Below the pieces are notes generated by a model. It saw only the letters and a list, made by a program, of their open reading frames with translations, was not told where the DNA came from and ran no database searches. A DNA stretch of 64,000 bases from assembly GCF_019797745.1 (NCBI RefSeq), contig NZ_VOSI01000003.1, positions 372,001-436,000 on the forward strand, given 5' to 3'. A program made the position numbers and the translations under genes. This document shows positions 7,622-16,429 of this stretch, one piece after another. The DNA comes from Edaphocola aurantiacus (GTDB lineage Bacteria > Bacteroidota > Bacteroidia > Chitinophagales > Chitinophagaceae). The first letter of the stretch is position 1. Each line of letters begins with the position of its first letter.

Positions 7622-9640
7622 TTAGTTCATCATAACCCAGTTGAATCCCAGGCGCAGGTATACATTCGGAGCCGGATAGCCCGGTGCCTGCATTACATTC
7701 TTAGTCCAGAACAGTTGCTGCAGCTGGTCTCCGGTAACAAAAGCCCTCAGTCGTTTTACTTTGAAATTAAAGAAAGCCGATAACTCCGGTCTGTTGTTGA
7801 TCAGTATATTATCCTGATAGTAGAACTGGTTGTAGAAAGGGCTGTAGCCATCGGCATAATATGCGGTATGGTATCTGCCTTCAAGCCCCAGGTAAGCATC
7901 CAGTCTTCCTTTAAAGATGGGTAGTTTATACGCCAGCTGATGGCGCAGCATCAAAACAGGTACATGTACCGGTGCATTGTTGGTAGCCTGCTGCCATACT
8001 GCTTCATTGTCCAGGTCAAACGCTCCGAAGGTAAATCGCTTACGGGCCGATAACTGCAGGATAGAAAATGCAGGACTGTATTGCTCAAAATGCTGATCAC
8101 TGTTCAGGAAAATATAGTTCGAGATCAGTTGATTACTCAGATTTACATCCAGCTTCCAGCGGTCGATCAGCAATCTGCCGTATACCTTTGTTGTCGTTTG
8201 TTTATCGAAGGAGTTATTTAATTCAAAAAAATTGGTCCTGAATTTTTGGGTATAGTATGCAGGATCGTTGATTGATTGCATAGCGCCCAGAGTGATTTGC
8301 CCCAAATTGAGGAATCGCTTGGATAAAGTCCCCGAAACATTCAAATTGCCCGCTGATTGCCCCAGGAAGAAAAAACTTGCATTGGCCAGGTAGGTCCATT
8401 GCTCAGGTTTTAAGGCCTCTTTTCCGATCTGTCCGAATAAATAGACGTTGTCGAAATTGAACAGAGAGTCTTTGATGTTCGGAATGTATGCAATCGTACG
8501 GAAAAAATCTTTACGATAGCCAATACCAGCTTCTATCTTCACTTGCTGGCTGTCCTTGCCCAGAAAGGTGTTGAGCGAAAATTTATTGTCAAGGCTAGTC
8601 CAGTTCTGAATTGACTTCAGGGTATCAGATACCTTAAAACTAAAATTGCCGGCATACAGGTAATTTACAGAATCAGGACTACCATCAATAAATTGGTGAC
8701 GGGTATGATCCAGGCTGATGACATGTTTAATAGAGAATCGCGGGGTGAAGCTGTAGGTCACCTTTGTGGAGTCATTATTGTAGATTGAGTCCTTTTTTCC
8801 CCAGGCATAGCTGTTCTCCAGAAAAAAAAGATTGTTCCGCTGACGATTGTAGACATCGGATCTTGTTGCTGCAATGCCTTGATTATCAAACCTTACTGGA
8901 ATGCTAATGCGATTCCTGTATAATGGCTCAGTTAAAAAACTGTCATTTCGGATGCCGCCGTTCTCATCTTGTTTGAAATTGTTAAATATTATACCGAATT
9001 TTGTGCGCAGCCGTTCATTCTGACTTTTATAGTTGGTGCTGAAGAAACCATTAAATCCCGAAGTGCGTTGCAGGTTGAAAAAACCATCAGACACGTTATT
9101 CGCCAGTTTAAAGGTAAAGTTCCAGCGGGGATTAATGTTTTGTGTGTGCATCAGCTCAACCCATTGCAGTTGTTTGCTGCCCAGCATAAAAGAGAATGAA
9201 GTGTATGGTCGGGTAGTGTGAATGAAAGGGAGGCTGTCGATTGTGTATTTATACACATCCCATCCATTATAACCAAGGTACATTCCCGGACGGGTATTTG
9301 TGGTAAACATCAGATTTCTGGCTGTTGTACCCCAGTTGCCAAGGTCTTTGTACCACACCGGTTGCGTATACTGATTGCGATGAAAAAATAATAAGGAACT
9401 GTCGAAATAATGCGGCACTTCACTATTATAATATGTATATTGTATACGGGCAGGCGCTTCGTCCCAGTCCGTGTTCTTTTTCTTCTGTAGTGCCGTATCT
9501 TTGGCCGCCTGTGCAAACGGGTTTGCCTCAGCGGTGCTGGTCGTGGGGCTGATTTGGGCCCGGAGTGGAGTATAGGAAAGAGAACAGGCGAAAAACAGTA
9601 ATAGAGAAACGTACAGTCTTAAAGTCATGGTTGGGCACAA
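7622..9640 (-). CDS. Putative porin (outer-membrane beta-barrel)
   Basis: A 672-residue outer-membrane protein. After a signal peptide ending in LRAQ comes a 40-residue polar region (DWDEAPARIQYTYYNSEVPHYFDSSLLFFHR) and then a long run of alternating aromatic/polar strands typical of a beta-barrel, finishing with GFNWVMMN. The opening region and length fit the Bacteroidota putative-porin family (Porin_10). It is a single gene, convergent with rnhA, with an AT-rich 240-bp upstream region. Substrate unknown. Confidence 0.8.
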   Translation of the reverse strand: MCPTMTLRLYVSLLLFFACSLSYTPLRAQISPTTSTAEANPFAQAAKDTALQKKKNTDWDEAPARIQYTYYNSEVPHYFDSSLLFFHRNQYTQPVWYKDLGNWGTTARNLMFTTNTRPGMYLGYNGWDVYKYTIDSLPFIHTTRPYTSFSFMLGSKQLQWVELMHTQNINPRWNFTFKLANNVSDGFFNLQRTSGFNGFFSTNYKSQNERLRTKFGIIFNNFKQDENGGIRNDSFLTEPLYRNRISIPVRFDNQGIAATRSDVYNRQRNNLFFLENSYAWGKKDSIYNNDSTKVTYSFTPRFSIKHVISLDHTRHQFIDGSPDSVNYLYAGNFSFKVSDTLKSIQNWTSLDNKFSLNTFLGKDSQQVKIEAGIGYRKDFFRTIAYIPNIKDSLFNFDNVYLFGQIGKEALKPEQWTYLANASFFFLGQSAGNLNVSGTLSKRFLNLGQITLGAMQSINDPAYYTQKFRTNFFELNNSFDKQTTTKVYGRLLIDRWKLDVNLSNQLISNYIFLNSDQHFEQYSPAFSILQLSARKRFTFGAFDLDNEAVWQQATNNAPVHVPVLMLRHQLAYKLPIFKGRLDAYLGLEGRYHTAYYADGYSPFYNQFYYQDNILINNRPELSAFFNFKVKRLRAFVTGDQLQQLFWTKNVMQAPGYPAPNVYLRLGFNWVMMN

Positions 9641-9802
9641 ATTCTGTTAAACCAATTGGTTTGAAGGGCAAAGCTAAGTTAATTACGGTATTTATTAAGT
9701 AAATATTGTATGGGAACAAATATAATATTAGCGATTATATGTCCCGGCTGGCACGAGGTTTGAGGGTATAATAAATAAAATAAAGAATGAAATTAGTATT
9801 TT

Positions 9803-9818
9803 GTTAACCTAGGTTAAC
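9803..9818. promoter_or_regulatory. Operator-like palindrome before acyl-CoA dehydrogenase
   Basis: GTTAACCTAGGTTAAC is a perfect 16-bp palindrome. A -7-like TATATTTT (9838-9845) follows 19 bp later, so the dyad sits on the -33 region. Related sites occur at 11370-11385 and 12495-12502. Confidence 0.6.
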
Positions 9819-9881
9819 GGAATTCAACGAAACACGGTATATTTTTACGATAATAATTAAGTAGTATAATTTGAAAATTAT

Positions 9882-11333
9882 ATGGGCTCTTCATCGGTTA
9901 CTATAGATAAGCATCATACTCAAGAAACGGTTACCTTTCTTCACACGATAGAATCTATAATGCAAACGCATTATAGGTCTAATACATTTCCGAATGAAGC
10001 ATTTCCACGTGAAGACTGGAAAAGGCTGACGGACAATGGTTTGCTGCTTTCTATGATCCCGGTTGAATATGGAGGAAGAGACAGTCACGAAGAGATCTGC
10101 GCATTGATTGAAATAATGGCAAAATATAATCTGCCATTAAGCATGTATACAATGATTATAACATTACTGTTCATCAGGAATGTTGCTAAATACGGATCTC
10201 AGGAGCTTAAAGACGAAGTATTACCTTTATTCAGTACCGAGGCATTAGTTGGCGGCTTTGCACTTACAGAGCCACACTGCGGCTCTAACCTGTCCCGTAT
10301 GTGTACGGTATATCGCCAGGAGGCAGACGGCAGGTATCATATTACCGGTCAGAAACACTGGCAGGCATTCAGTCTCAGTGCAGACTGGTGGCTGATTGCC
10401 GCTAAAAATGCAGAGAATAATAACGAATTCGGTTATTTTATCGTCAAGCGCAGCGAGGGATTCAGAAATGTTGAAGAATATAATGCATTAGGACTTAAAG
10501 CGATTGATTATGGTCGTAATGAGATCGATGCATATGTACCGGCTTATCGCCGTCTGAATGTATCTGCAGAACGCCTTGACGGAGCAATAGATATGCTCTG
10601 TGCTTCACGCCTTAGTATGTGCGCTATGTCCAGCGGCTTTATTGGCCGTATATATGAGGAAGCCACAGAAAGAGCGGCACAGCGTAAAATCGGTAACGGT
10701 GCGCTGCAGGATATCGCTTATGTACAATATCGTTTGAAGCTGATCGGATCCGGTAAAACAATATCACAGGCTTTACTTTCATTTGTAAGCCGTTATAATG
10801 ATTTCCGTAATGTACTTACGGAGAATTTTTTCGAGGCGCAGGCGATCAAAGCACTATCTACAGATAAGATGCTGGAAGGAGCCTTGAACTATCAGCAGAT
10901 ATGCGGTGGAGATGGTTATCGTTATAATGCTCCGAATAACAGTGCAGCATATGCGCTCCTGGACAGCAGGGTGTATACTGTCTTCGACGGAACCAACGAT
11001 TTACTGTACCAGCAGATTACGGAGTATTGCCTGAAGCTAAGTGAAGGTATTCCGGTATCCCGTTTCCTGGCTACTTATGATAAGACCCGTTTCGGATTGA
11101 AACATGCCAATTTTGATCTTTCCATTTTAGATAAAAACGAAAATCAGGCGCAAAAAGTATTTAACGGACAGATAATTGCCCGTATATTTGGTCTTAATTG
11201 CCTGAACGATGTCATGCAATTAGACGAGGTTCAACGTCCGTTCGAATATGATGAATATATCAATGCAGTATCTTTCCTGATCGCTGACATAAAGAAGATT
11301 ATCATGGAATCGGAATGTTTCAGCCGCATTTAG
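9882..11333 (+). CDS. Acyl-CoA dehydrogenase family protein
   Basis: A 483-residue flavoprotein of the acyl-CoA dehydrogenase fold. The three family domains are visible: helical N-domain, middle beta-domain (GGFALTEPHCGSN, ITGQKHWQ) and C-terminal helical domain with the FAD/adenine motif QICGGDGYRYNAP. At the place of the usual MCAD-type catalytic Glu (YEGT) the sequence reads FDGTND, so the base would be Asp369. It is therefore either an enzyme using Asp, one whose base lies elsewhere, or an ACAD-like oxidase/monooxygenase. A 110-residue C-terminal extension beyond that motif is longer than in short-chain ACADs. It has its own palindromic operator; an alpha-oxoamine synthase and TetR gene follow downstream, which suggests a modified-acyl pathway (inference). 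Confidence 0.85.
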   Translation: MGSSSVTIDKHHTQETVTFLHTIESIMQTHYRSNTFPNEAFPREDWKRLTDNGLLLSMIPVEYGGRDSHEEICALIEIMAKYNLPLSMYTMIITLLFIRNVAKYGSQELKDEVLPLFSTEALVGGFALTEPHCGSNLSRMCTVYRQEADGRYHITGQKHWQAFSLSADWWLIAAKNAENNNEFGYFIVKRSEGFRNVEEYNALGLKAIDYGRNEIDAYVPAYRRLNVSAERLDGAIDMLCASRLSMCAMSSGFIGRIYEEATERAAQRKIGNGALQDIAYVQYRLKLIGSGKTISQALLSFVSRYNDFRNVLTENFFEAQAIKALSTDKMLEGALNYQQICGGDGYRYNAPNNSAAYALLDSRVYTVFDGTNDLLYQQITEYCLKLSEGIPVSRFLATYDKTRFGLKHANFDLSILDKNENQAQKVFNGQIIARIFGLNCLNDVMQLDEVQRPFEYDEYINAVSFLIADIKKIIMESECFSRI

Positions 11334-11369
11334 CAGAAAAGAAAGAAAAAAATAATTTTTTTTCAATCT

Positions 11370-11385
11370 GTTAACCTAAGTTAAA
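11370..11385. promoter_or_regulatory. Second operator-like site (imperfect)
   Basis: GTTAACCTAAGTTAAA differs at two positions from the perfect palindrome at 9803. It precedes TATCTTTG (11407-11414) at the same -33-like distance seen at the other two sites. Confidence 0.45.
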
Positions 11386-11529
11386 TAAATTGTTGAAACA
11401 GTTATTTATCTTTGTTGTAGAATTAAGTTAAAGAGGTAGCTGAAAAGCAAGTGTAGCCTGACTTTGAATGATGAAACTTAATTCCCATAAATTTGTACTC
11501 TTCATACAGCTCATATTTAAATCTGTAAA

Positions 11530-11553
11530 GAAAGCCCCTTTTTAGGGGCTTTA
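11530..11553 (+). terminator. Hairpin AAAGCCCC/GGGGCTTT
   Basis: Stem AAAGCCCC / GGGGCTTT with loop TTTTTA. It could end either a long 3' UTR of the acyl-CoA dehydrogenase (about 200 nt after its stop) or a separate small RNA started near 11421. Confidence 0.6.
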
Positions 11554-11739
11554 TGATTTTATACAAGGGCTATTATTTCTATATCATTATAAACGATGCC
11601 GTTAACTTAAAAGTTTTTGTTATCTTAGTCAAATTTTCACACCCTTTCAGGTAAATAAAAGGGTAAAATTTACTGGCTAAAGATTGTTTTTTTGGTTTGG
11701 AGGTGTGATTGTAATTTTGCAAATAATATCAACTTGTGT

Positions 11740-12363
11740 ATGGAACTAGAGTTTGTGGCCTTAGCCAACTACTTAGAAAATCATTTAAAACTGAGCAAAG
11801 AAGATGTAGCACTTTCTTTACCCTACTGGAAGAAGTTCTCTTATAAAAAAGGAGAATATTTTAACCAGTACGGAAATGTTTGTCAACACTTGGGCTTTAT
11901 AGTATCCGGAATTTTCCGTACATACTATATTGATGACAACCTTAAAGAAAATACTGTATTTATCTATACTCCAAACGAATTCGTAACCGCTTTCCGCAGT
12001 ATGGTGCAACGCATACCCTGTATCTATTATGTACAGGCGCTGGTGCCTTCTTATATTGTGAGCATCCACATCAATGACCTGGAGTCACTCTACAGTAAAT
12101 CAAAAGGATGGGAAAGAGTAGGACGTGCGATTGCGGAGGATGCGTTTTATAAATTACTGAACCGCATGGAAAACCTGGTTTTCCTGAATGCAGAAGATCG
12201 GTACAAGCAATTCCTGGAGAATTTCCCTGATTTGCCGGACCTGATTCCGCAATATCATATTGCTTCCTTCCTTGGTATTGAGAATCCTTCACTCAGCCGT
12301 ATCAAAAACAGGCTTAAGACCGTAGGTACTAAAGTTGCCAATGGAGACCAGGAGGAAAATTAA
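11740..12363 (+). CDS. Crp/Fnr-family transcriptional regulator
   Basis: A 207-residue protein with an N-terminal cyclic-nucleotide-binding-like beta-roll (KKFSYKKGEYFNQYGNVCQHLGFIVSG...FRTYY) and a C-terminal winged helix whose recognition region is IASFLGIENPSLSRIKNRL. I start it at 11740 (MELEFVALANYL) instead of 11692 because the 16 extra residues do not fit the family. It resembles the large group of Bacteroidota Crp-like regulators without an obvious cAMP site (no RSA pair in the phosphate-binding cassette). Target genes are unknown; a GTTAAC site lies 130 bp upstream. Monocistronic, with a hairpin right after the stop. Confidence 0.85.
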   Translation: MELEFVALANYLENHLKLSKEDVALSLPYWKKFSYKKGEYFNQYGNVCQHLGFIVSGIFRTYYIDDNLKENTVFIYTPNEFVTAFRSMVQRIPCIYYVQALVPSYIVSIHINDLESLYSKSKGWERVGRAIAEDAFYKLLNRMENLVFLNAEDRYKQFLENFPDLPDLIPQYHIASFLGIENPSLSRIKNRLKTVGTKVANGDQEEN

Positions 12364-12394
12364 TTCATAAATAAGTATTGAAATTATTAATTGT

Positions 12395-12425
12395 CATTAA
12401 TGCTCCCAGGCCGGGAGCATTAATG
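12395..12425 (+). terminator. Terminator of the Crp-like gene
   Basis: 13-bp stem CATTAATGCTCCC / GGGAGCATTAATG with loop AGGCC, 31 bp after the stop; no strong T run. Confidence 0.65.
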
Positions 12426-12448
12426 ATTTAGATTCAAATATTTATATA

Positions 12449-12530
12449 CTTGGGTTAACAATTATGCGTATAAATGTGAAACTTATCTTGCAATTAGGTT
12501 AATTATATCACAATAAAAGGATTACTTTTA
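12449..12530 (+). promoter_or_regulatory. Promoter region of the alpha-oxoamine synthase
   Basis: Two half-sites resemble the 9803 palindrome: TTGGGTTAAC (12450-12459) and TAGGTTAA (12495-12502). The second is followed after 20 bp by a -7-like TACTTTTA (12523-12530), the same spacing as at the acyl-CoA dehydrogenase promoter. Confidence 0.45.
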
Positions 12531-12554
12531 TCATACACTAATAAATTTTGGGGT

Positions 12555-13817
12555 ATGAACGTGAAAAGTACATTCGAAAACGCGTCCTTTAAGGACTTTG
12601 AGAATATTCCGGGTATGGGAATATTTGAGCGGGCTAAAGAGCTTAATGCCTTTCTTTTATACTTGAAAGAAAACAACAGGCATCATTACAGGAAGATCAA
12701 TTATGATATGTCGGGGCCAATGGTAAGGCATATTGGACCTGATGGAAAAGAAAAGGAATTGCTCAATCTTGTGAGCAACGATTACCTTGGCTTTTCGCAA
12801 CACCCGGCCGTAAAGAAGGCTGCTATCGATAGTATTCAGCAATATGGAACGGGCGCCGGATCTTCTCCGCTTATCGGTGGTCATTATGATTATCATGAAG
12901 AACTGGAGCGAAAGCTATGTCATTTCTTTGGTCGTCCGGAAGGCTGCTCTCTTGTATTTACCACTGGCTATACTGCTAATAGTGCCACTTTACAGGCGCT
13001 CTTGCAGAAAGAGGATATTGCGATTATGGATATGGCAGTGCATGCCAGTGTGTATGAGGGGTGTTTGCTGACCAATACCAAGCGCTTTCTGCATAATAAC
13101 CTGGAGATGCTGGAGATGGCATTGAAAGATGCACAGTTCAAATATCGGAATAAACTGGTAATCATTGACGGTATATATTCGCAGGACGGGGATATGGCAC
13201 ATGTGCGGGAGATCCTGCAGCTATGCAGACAATATGGTGCTTTGCTGATGCTGGATGATGCACATGGTATCGGTGTAATCGGAGCAAACGGAAGAGGAGT
13301 GCTGGAACATCTGGACCTCCTGCAGGAGATAGATATCATTACCGGAACACTGAGTAAGTCTTTTGGTAATATTGGTGGATTTGTGATCTCTTCTCCGGAA
13401 ATGATCGCCTTCCTGCAGTATCAGTCGCGGCAATATGCATTCTCTGCGGCAGCGACACCGGCTATAAGTGGTGTAGTAAAGGCACTGGAACTATTTGATG
13501 AGGAGCCTATATGGCGTCATCGACTGAGAGAGAACATTGAATATTTTAAAAAAGGACTGACTGATATGGGATTGGATGTGGGTAATACCTGCTCAGCCAT
13601 TATCCCGGTAAAAATAGGCGATCCGCATAAAACAGGGCAGGTGGGAAAGATGCTTCTGGAGTTTGGAATATATGCCAATCCTATACTTTATCCTGCCGTG
13701 TCTAAGAAGGATGCCCGTATACGAATGAGTTTAATGGCTACACATAATTGTGAACAATTAGGTAAAGCCCTTGAAGCATTTGAATTTATAAATAAAAAGT
13801 TGGAACTTGCAAATTGA
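12555..13817 (+). CDS. Alpha-oxoamine synthase (PLP-dependent acyl-CoA:amino acid C-acyltransferase)
   Basis: A 420-residue fold-type I PLP enzyme of the group that holds BioF, Kbl, serine palmitoyltransferase, cysteate acyltransferase and CqsA. These condense an acyl thioester with an amino acid. Visible marks: LLNLVSNDYLGFSQHP, GTGAGSSPLIGGHYDYHEELE, the cofactor-binding LDDAHGIG (His237) and the Schiff-base Lys268 in GTLSKSFGNIGG. A ~50-residue N-terminal extension precedes the core, unlike BioF or Kbl. There are no biotin genes around, so BioF is unlikely. With a dedicated acyl-CoA dehydrogenase-like gene and a TetR gene nearby, a role in a long-chain amino-lipid or an aminoketone signal is plausible. 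The substrates cannot be read from the sequence. Confidence 0.85.
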   Translation: MNVKSTFENASFKDFENIPGMGIFERAKELNAFLLYLKENNRHHYRKINYDMSGPMVRHIGPDGKEKELLNLVSNDYLGFSQHPAVKKAAIDSIQQYGTGAGSSPLIGGHYDYHEELERKLCHFFGRPEGCSLVFTTGYTANSATLQALLQKEDIAIMDMAVHASVYEGCLLTNTKRFLHNNLEMLEMALKDAQFKYRNKLVIIDGIYSQDGDMAHVREILQLCRQYGALLMLDDAHGIGVIGANGRGVLEHLDLLQEIDIITGTLSKSFGNIGGFVISSPEMIAFLQYQSRQYAFSAAATPAISGVVKALELFDEEPIWRHRLRENIEYFKKGLTDMGLDVGNTCSAIIPVKIGDPHKTGQVGKMLLEFGIYANPILYPAVSKKDARIRMSLMATHNCEQLGKALEAFEFINKKLELAN

Positions 13818-13855
13818 AAGGGTATTAATAGTAATAATACGATAATTTAGAAGTA

Positions 13856-14542
13856 ATGAAAACAATGAATAAGGAATCCCAGGAGAAAGTTACAAAAGCG
13901 CGTAAAGTAACGGATGGCGCTATTCGTAACAAAGCTCGTACTAAGAGAAAACTGCTTGATGCAGTAGGAGAGGTCTTGCGTACGAAGGGCTACACCGGTT
14001 TAACTATTCGCAACATCATTGAGACTGCTGGAGTAGACAGAAGGTTAATCTATCTGTATTTCGGAGGAGTAGATCAGTTAATTGAGACTTATCTGAATGA
14101 AAAGGATTACTGGATGAGCCAGATCAGTCCGAAGACGCAGGCGATTATGGAAGCCGCCGACAACTTCGGTCAGAATGAAATTACTGCCATCTTACATACC
14201 ATGTTTGATGAGGTATTTCAGTCTGCTGATTTGCAAAAAATCCTCAATTGGGAAATCAGTGAATTTCAACCAAGATTAAGAGAGCTGGCAGATAACCGTG
14301 AAGAGTTAGGCAAGCATTTATTTAAACTTACCGATGCAAACTTTGCTAAGACAGATATTAACCTGAGAGCCATGATGGCTGTACAGATCGCAGGTATATA
14401 CTATCTTATTCTTCATGCTTTATCAAACGGGAGTACGTTCTGTGAGATTGACCTGAATGCTCCTAAAGGCAGAAAGGCGATTAAAACAGCACTGTCCAAA
14501 ATGATGGAGCTGATTTACAAAGAAGCGGAGAGTCAAAAGTAA
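13856..14542 (+). CDS. TetR-family transcriptional regulator
   Basis: A 228-residue protein with the TetR N-terminal helix-turn-helix near residues 30-75 (KRKLLDAVGEVLRTKGYTGLTIRNIIETAGVDRRLIYLYFGGVDQLIETYL) and an all-helical ligand/dimer domain after it. It follows the alpha-oxoamine synthase by 38 bp in the same direction and has no clear promoter of its own, so the two are probably co-transcribed. It is the obvious candidate to bind the GTTAACCTAGGTTAAC-type palindromes found before the acyl-CoA dehydrogenase and the synthase, though the nearby Crp-like protein is an alternative. A strong terminator follows. Confidence 0.88.
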   Translation: MKTMNKESQEKVTKARKVTDGAIRNKARTKRKLLDAVGEVLRTKGYTGLTIRNIIETAGVDRRLIYLYFGGVDQLIETYLNEKDYWMSQISPKTQAIMEAADNFGQNEITAILHTMFDEVFQSADLQKILNWEISEFQPRLRELADNREELGKHLFKLTDANFAKTDINLRAMMAVQIAGIYYLILHALSNGSTFCEIDLNAPKGRKAIKTALSKMMELIYKEAESQK

Positions 14543-14570
14543 TTCCTCTTTTCTTAATCAAAGATATAGC

Positions 14571-14613
14571 ACCCCTTATACAGGTTATTCTCAACCTGTA
14601 TAAGGGGTTTTTT
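14571..14613 (+). terminator. Terminator of synthase-tetR operon
   Basis: Perfect 16-bp stem ACCCCTTATACAGGTT / AACCTGTATAAGGGGT and a T run, 28 bp after the tetR stop. Confidence 0.9.
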
Positions 14614-14772
14614 GCCTTTAATTTAGTTGGTTTGATAATTTATTTTGATATAAAGTATTGATTATAATTAAAAAATACATAACAAAAATAGTATATTTTA
14701 TTTTAGATTGTTTTAAGATTAGAAATAGATACTGAATAGATTAACTCCGTCGTTTCTATAAAAAAAGACTAT

Positions 14773-15201
14773 ATGGATAAAGAATACAGTATACATACCG
14801 GCTATGAGGCTATGGATATTGCGGCCATACACCACTACTTATCACAAGAGAGCTATTGGGCAAAAGGTATACCTTTTGAAACGGTACAGCGATCTTTGCA
14901 GCATTCATTTTGTATCGGTGTCTTTACCGGGGGGAGGCAGATCGGGTTTGCCCGGCTGGTAACGGATTACAGCACATTTGGCTACCTGGCAGATGTCTAT
15001 ATTCTGCCTGCACACAGAGGTAAAGGGCTTTCTAAAGAAATGATGCAATACATCATGGACCTGGACTGGATGGCTGGTTTGAGAAGAATCATGCTGGCTA
15101 CACTTGATGCCCATGGCCTTTATCAGCAATTTGGCTTTAAAGTCACAGAGACTCCTGAGCGAATCATGGAACGTAGAAAAGAACAGGCTTATACCAAATA
15201 G
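14773..15201 (+). CDS. GNAT-family N-acetyltransferase
   Basis: A 142-residue single-domain GNAT acyltransferase. Motif A, the acetyl-CoA pyrophosphate loop, is seen as VYILPAHRGKGLSKEMM (pattern R-G-K-G). It is preceded by the beta strands GRQIGFARLVTDYSTFGYLADV and followed by LATLDAHGLYQQFGF. The pattern is like small GNATs of unknown or amino-group substrates. It stands alone between the TetR gene and a leftward reductase, with an AT-rich promoter region. Its last codons and stop lie inside a hairpin. Substrate unknown. Confidence 0.88.
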   Translation: MDKEYSIHTGYEAMDIAAIHHYLSQESYWAKGIPFETVQRSLQHSFCIGVFTGGRQIGFARLVTDYSTFGYLADVYILPAHRGKGLSKEMMQYIMDLDWMAGLRRIMLATLDAHGLYQQFGFKVTETPERIMERRKEQAYTK

Positions 15202-15214
15202 GTATAAGCCTGTT
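15182..15214. terminator. Hairpin across the GNAT stop codon
   Basis: Perfect 14-bp stem AACAGGCTTATACC / GGTATAAGCCTGTT with loop AAATA; it covers the last codons and the TAG. No T run follows, so it may stabilise the 3' end instead of ending transcription. Confidence 0.55.
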
Positions 15215-15428
15215 GCTGTCCGCATACCGCAATAACGGTTACGATATAGGGACAGTCTGAGGTTTAGGTTTTAATTATTTTGAAGTAAATGAAAACGGTG
15301 TGTGATAGGGTTTAGTCCGTGTGCTATTATTCTTTTTTGTCCCATGCAAAGGTAGGATCGCATATCCGGATACCAGAGGGTGTTTTACCCGTATTTTTAC
15401 CGGGGTTTCACCCCTATGCGCACAAAAC

Positions 15429-16379
15429 CTATACCAGTCGCTGTTTTAGTAATGCTTCATTCAGTTCCCTGTTAAGTGCTGCACCCGCCATAGATCCGCT
15501 GTATACTGCTTGTGCAACAGAGCGCATGCCAGAACTGTTATCCCCGCAGGCATAGACTCCTGCTATAGAAGTCTGCTGCACCATATCAATAACAATATGA
15601 CCTTGTTCTGTAAGAGCACAGCCCAGGTTTGCGGCAATGGTACTATGCTGGACAAAAGGCAGGCGTGCATACATAGCCGGTAATGCAAGTTTGGTGTCAT
15701 CATCAAAAATAATCTCCTCCAGTTTGCCTTCCTTATGCCTGATCGAGGCCAGTGGCTGCTCTATAATATGTATAGACAACTTTCGCAGCTGGCTGATCTG
15801 CTCTTCAGTCATGGTAACCGGACCATTGGTCAGCAGGTATAATTCTTTGCTCCAGTTGTACAGCAGCATGGCAAATTCAAAAGCCATTTTCCCGTTTGCC
15901 AGTATAGCTGTAGGCTGGCTATGGTATTCATATCCGTGACAGTACGGGCAGTGAATAACAGAGATGCCCCAGCATTCGGCGATACCTGGTATCTCCGGCA
16001 TCATATCCTTAATACCCGTTGCCAGCACCAGTCTGTGGCTTTTGTACAGGTCTCCTGAAGCTGTTGTTGTGGTAAAGAGGCTTGCATCATTTACACTATT
16101 AATGGCGATGTCTTTGCAAAGACTAATGGTCGGGTAGGCGAGCACCTGCTCCAGTGCTATGGCAGACAGTTCTGCAGGTGTACTTCCGTCACGGGTCAGG
16201 AAGTTATGCGAGTGCGGTGTCTGACGATTACAGGGCATGCCGCTGTCAATGATCAGTACCTTACGCAATGCCCTGCCAAGGGCCATTGCAGCCGATAAAC
16301 CTGCATAGCTGCCGCCGATAACGACTGCATCATAGAGGATTTCGGTAGAGGGTTGCTGTGTATTTATTTCTTGTATCAT
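15429..16379 (-). CDS. Thioredoxin-reductase-like NAD(P)/FAD oxidoreductase
   Basis: A 316-residue pyridine nucleotide-disulfide oxidoreductase of the thioredoxin reductase type: FAD motif VVIGGSYAGLSAAMALGRA near residue 20, second glycine-rich stretch, redox pair CPYC within VIHCPYCHGYEYH, and the C-terminal FAD motif GVYACGDNSSGMRSVAQAVYSG. An insert after CPYC (HGYEYHSQP) marks it as one of the TrxR-like proteins distinct from classic TrxB (GFYRG or CATCDG). It is divergent from a Fur-family gene, and two identical inverted boxes lie between them, so it is probably a target of that regulator. Its partner disulfide protein is unknown. Confidence 0.85.
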   Translation of the reverse strand: MIQEINTQQPSTEILYDAVVIGGSYAGLSAAMALGRALRKVLIIDSGMPCNRQTPHSHNFLTRDGSTPAELSAIALEQVLAYPTISLCKDIAINSVNDASLFTTTTASGDLYKSHRLVLATGIKDMMPEIPGIAECWGISVIHCPYCHGYEYHSQPTAILANGKMAFEFAMLLYNWSKELYLLTNGPVTMTEEQISQLRKLSIHIIEQPLASIRHKEGKLEEIIFDDDTKLALPAMYARLPFVQHSTIAANLGCALTEQGHIVIDMVQQTSIAGVYACGDNSSGMRSVAQAVYSGSMAGAALNRELNEALLKQRLV

Positions 16380-16429
16380 AATTCAGATTTTTAATGGAGG
16401 ATTAACGATTGCTGCAGTATCTTTGCTAA

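Larger units (their letters stand above)
11334..11739. other. Intergenic region, possible small RNA
   Basis: A 406-bp gap without a convincing gene. It contains an imperfect copy of the palindrome (GTTAACCTAAGTTAAA, 11370-11385), a -7 box TATCTTTG 21 bp later (11407-11414) and a terminator at 11530-11553, so a transcript of about 130 nt is possible. The rest is AT-rich with another GTTAACTTAA at 11601-11610. Confidence 0.4.

Noticed and set aside
12555-13817. BioF (8-amino-7-oxononanoate synthase)
   Set aside because: No biotin genes nearby and an N-terminal extension absent from BioF; kept as an unspecified alpha-oxoamine synthase.
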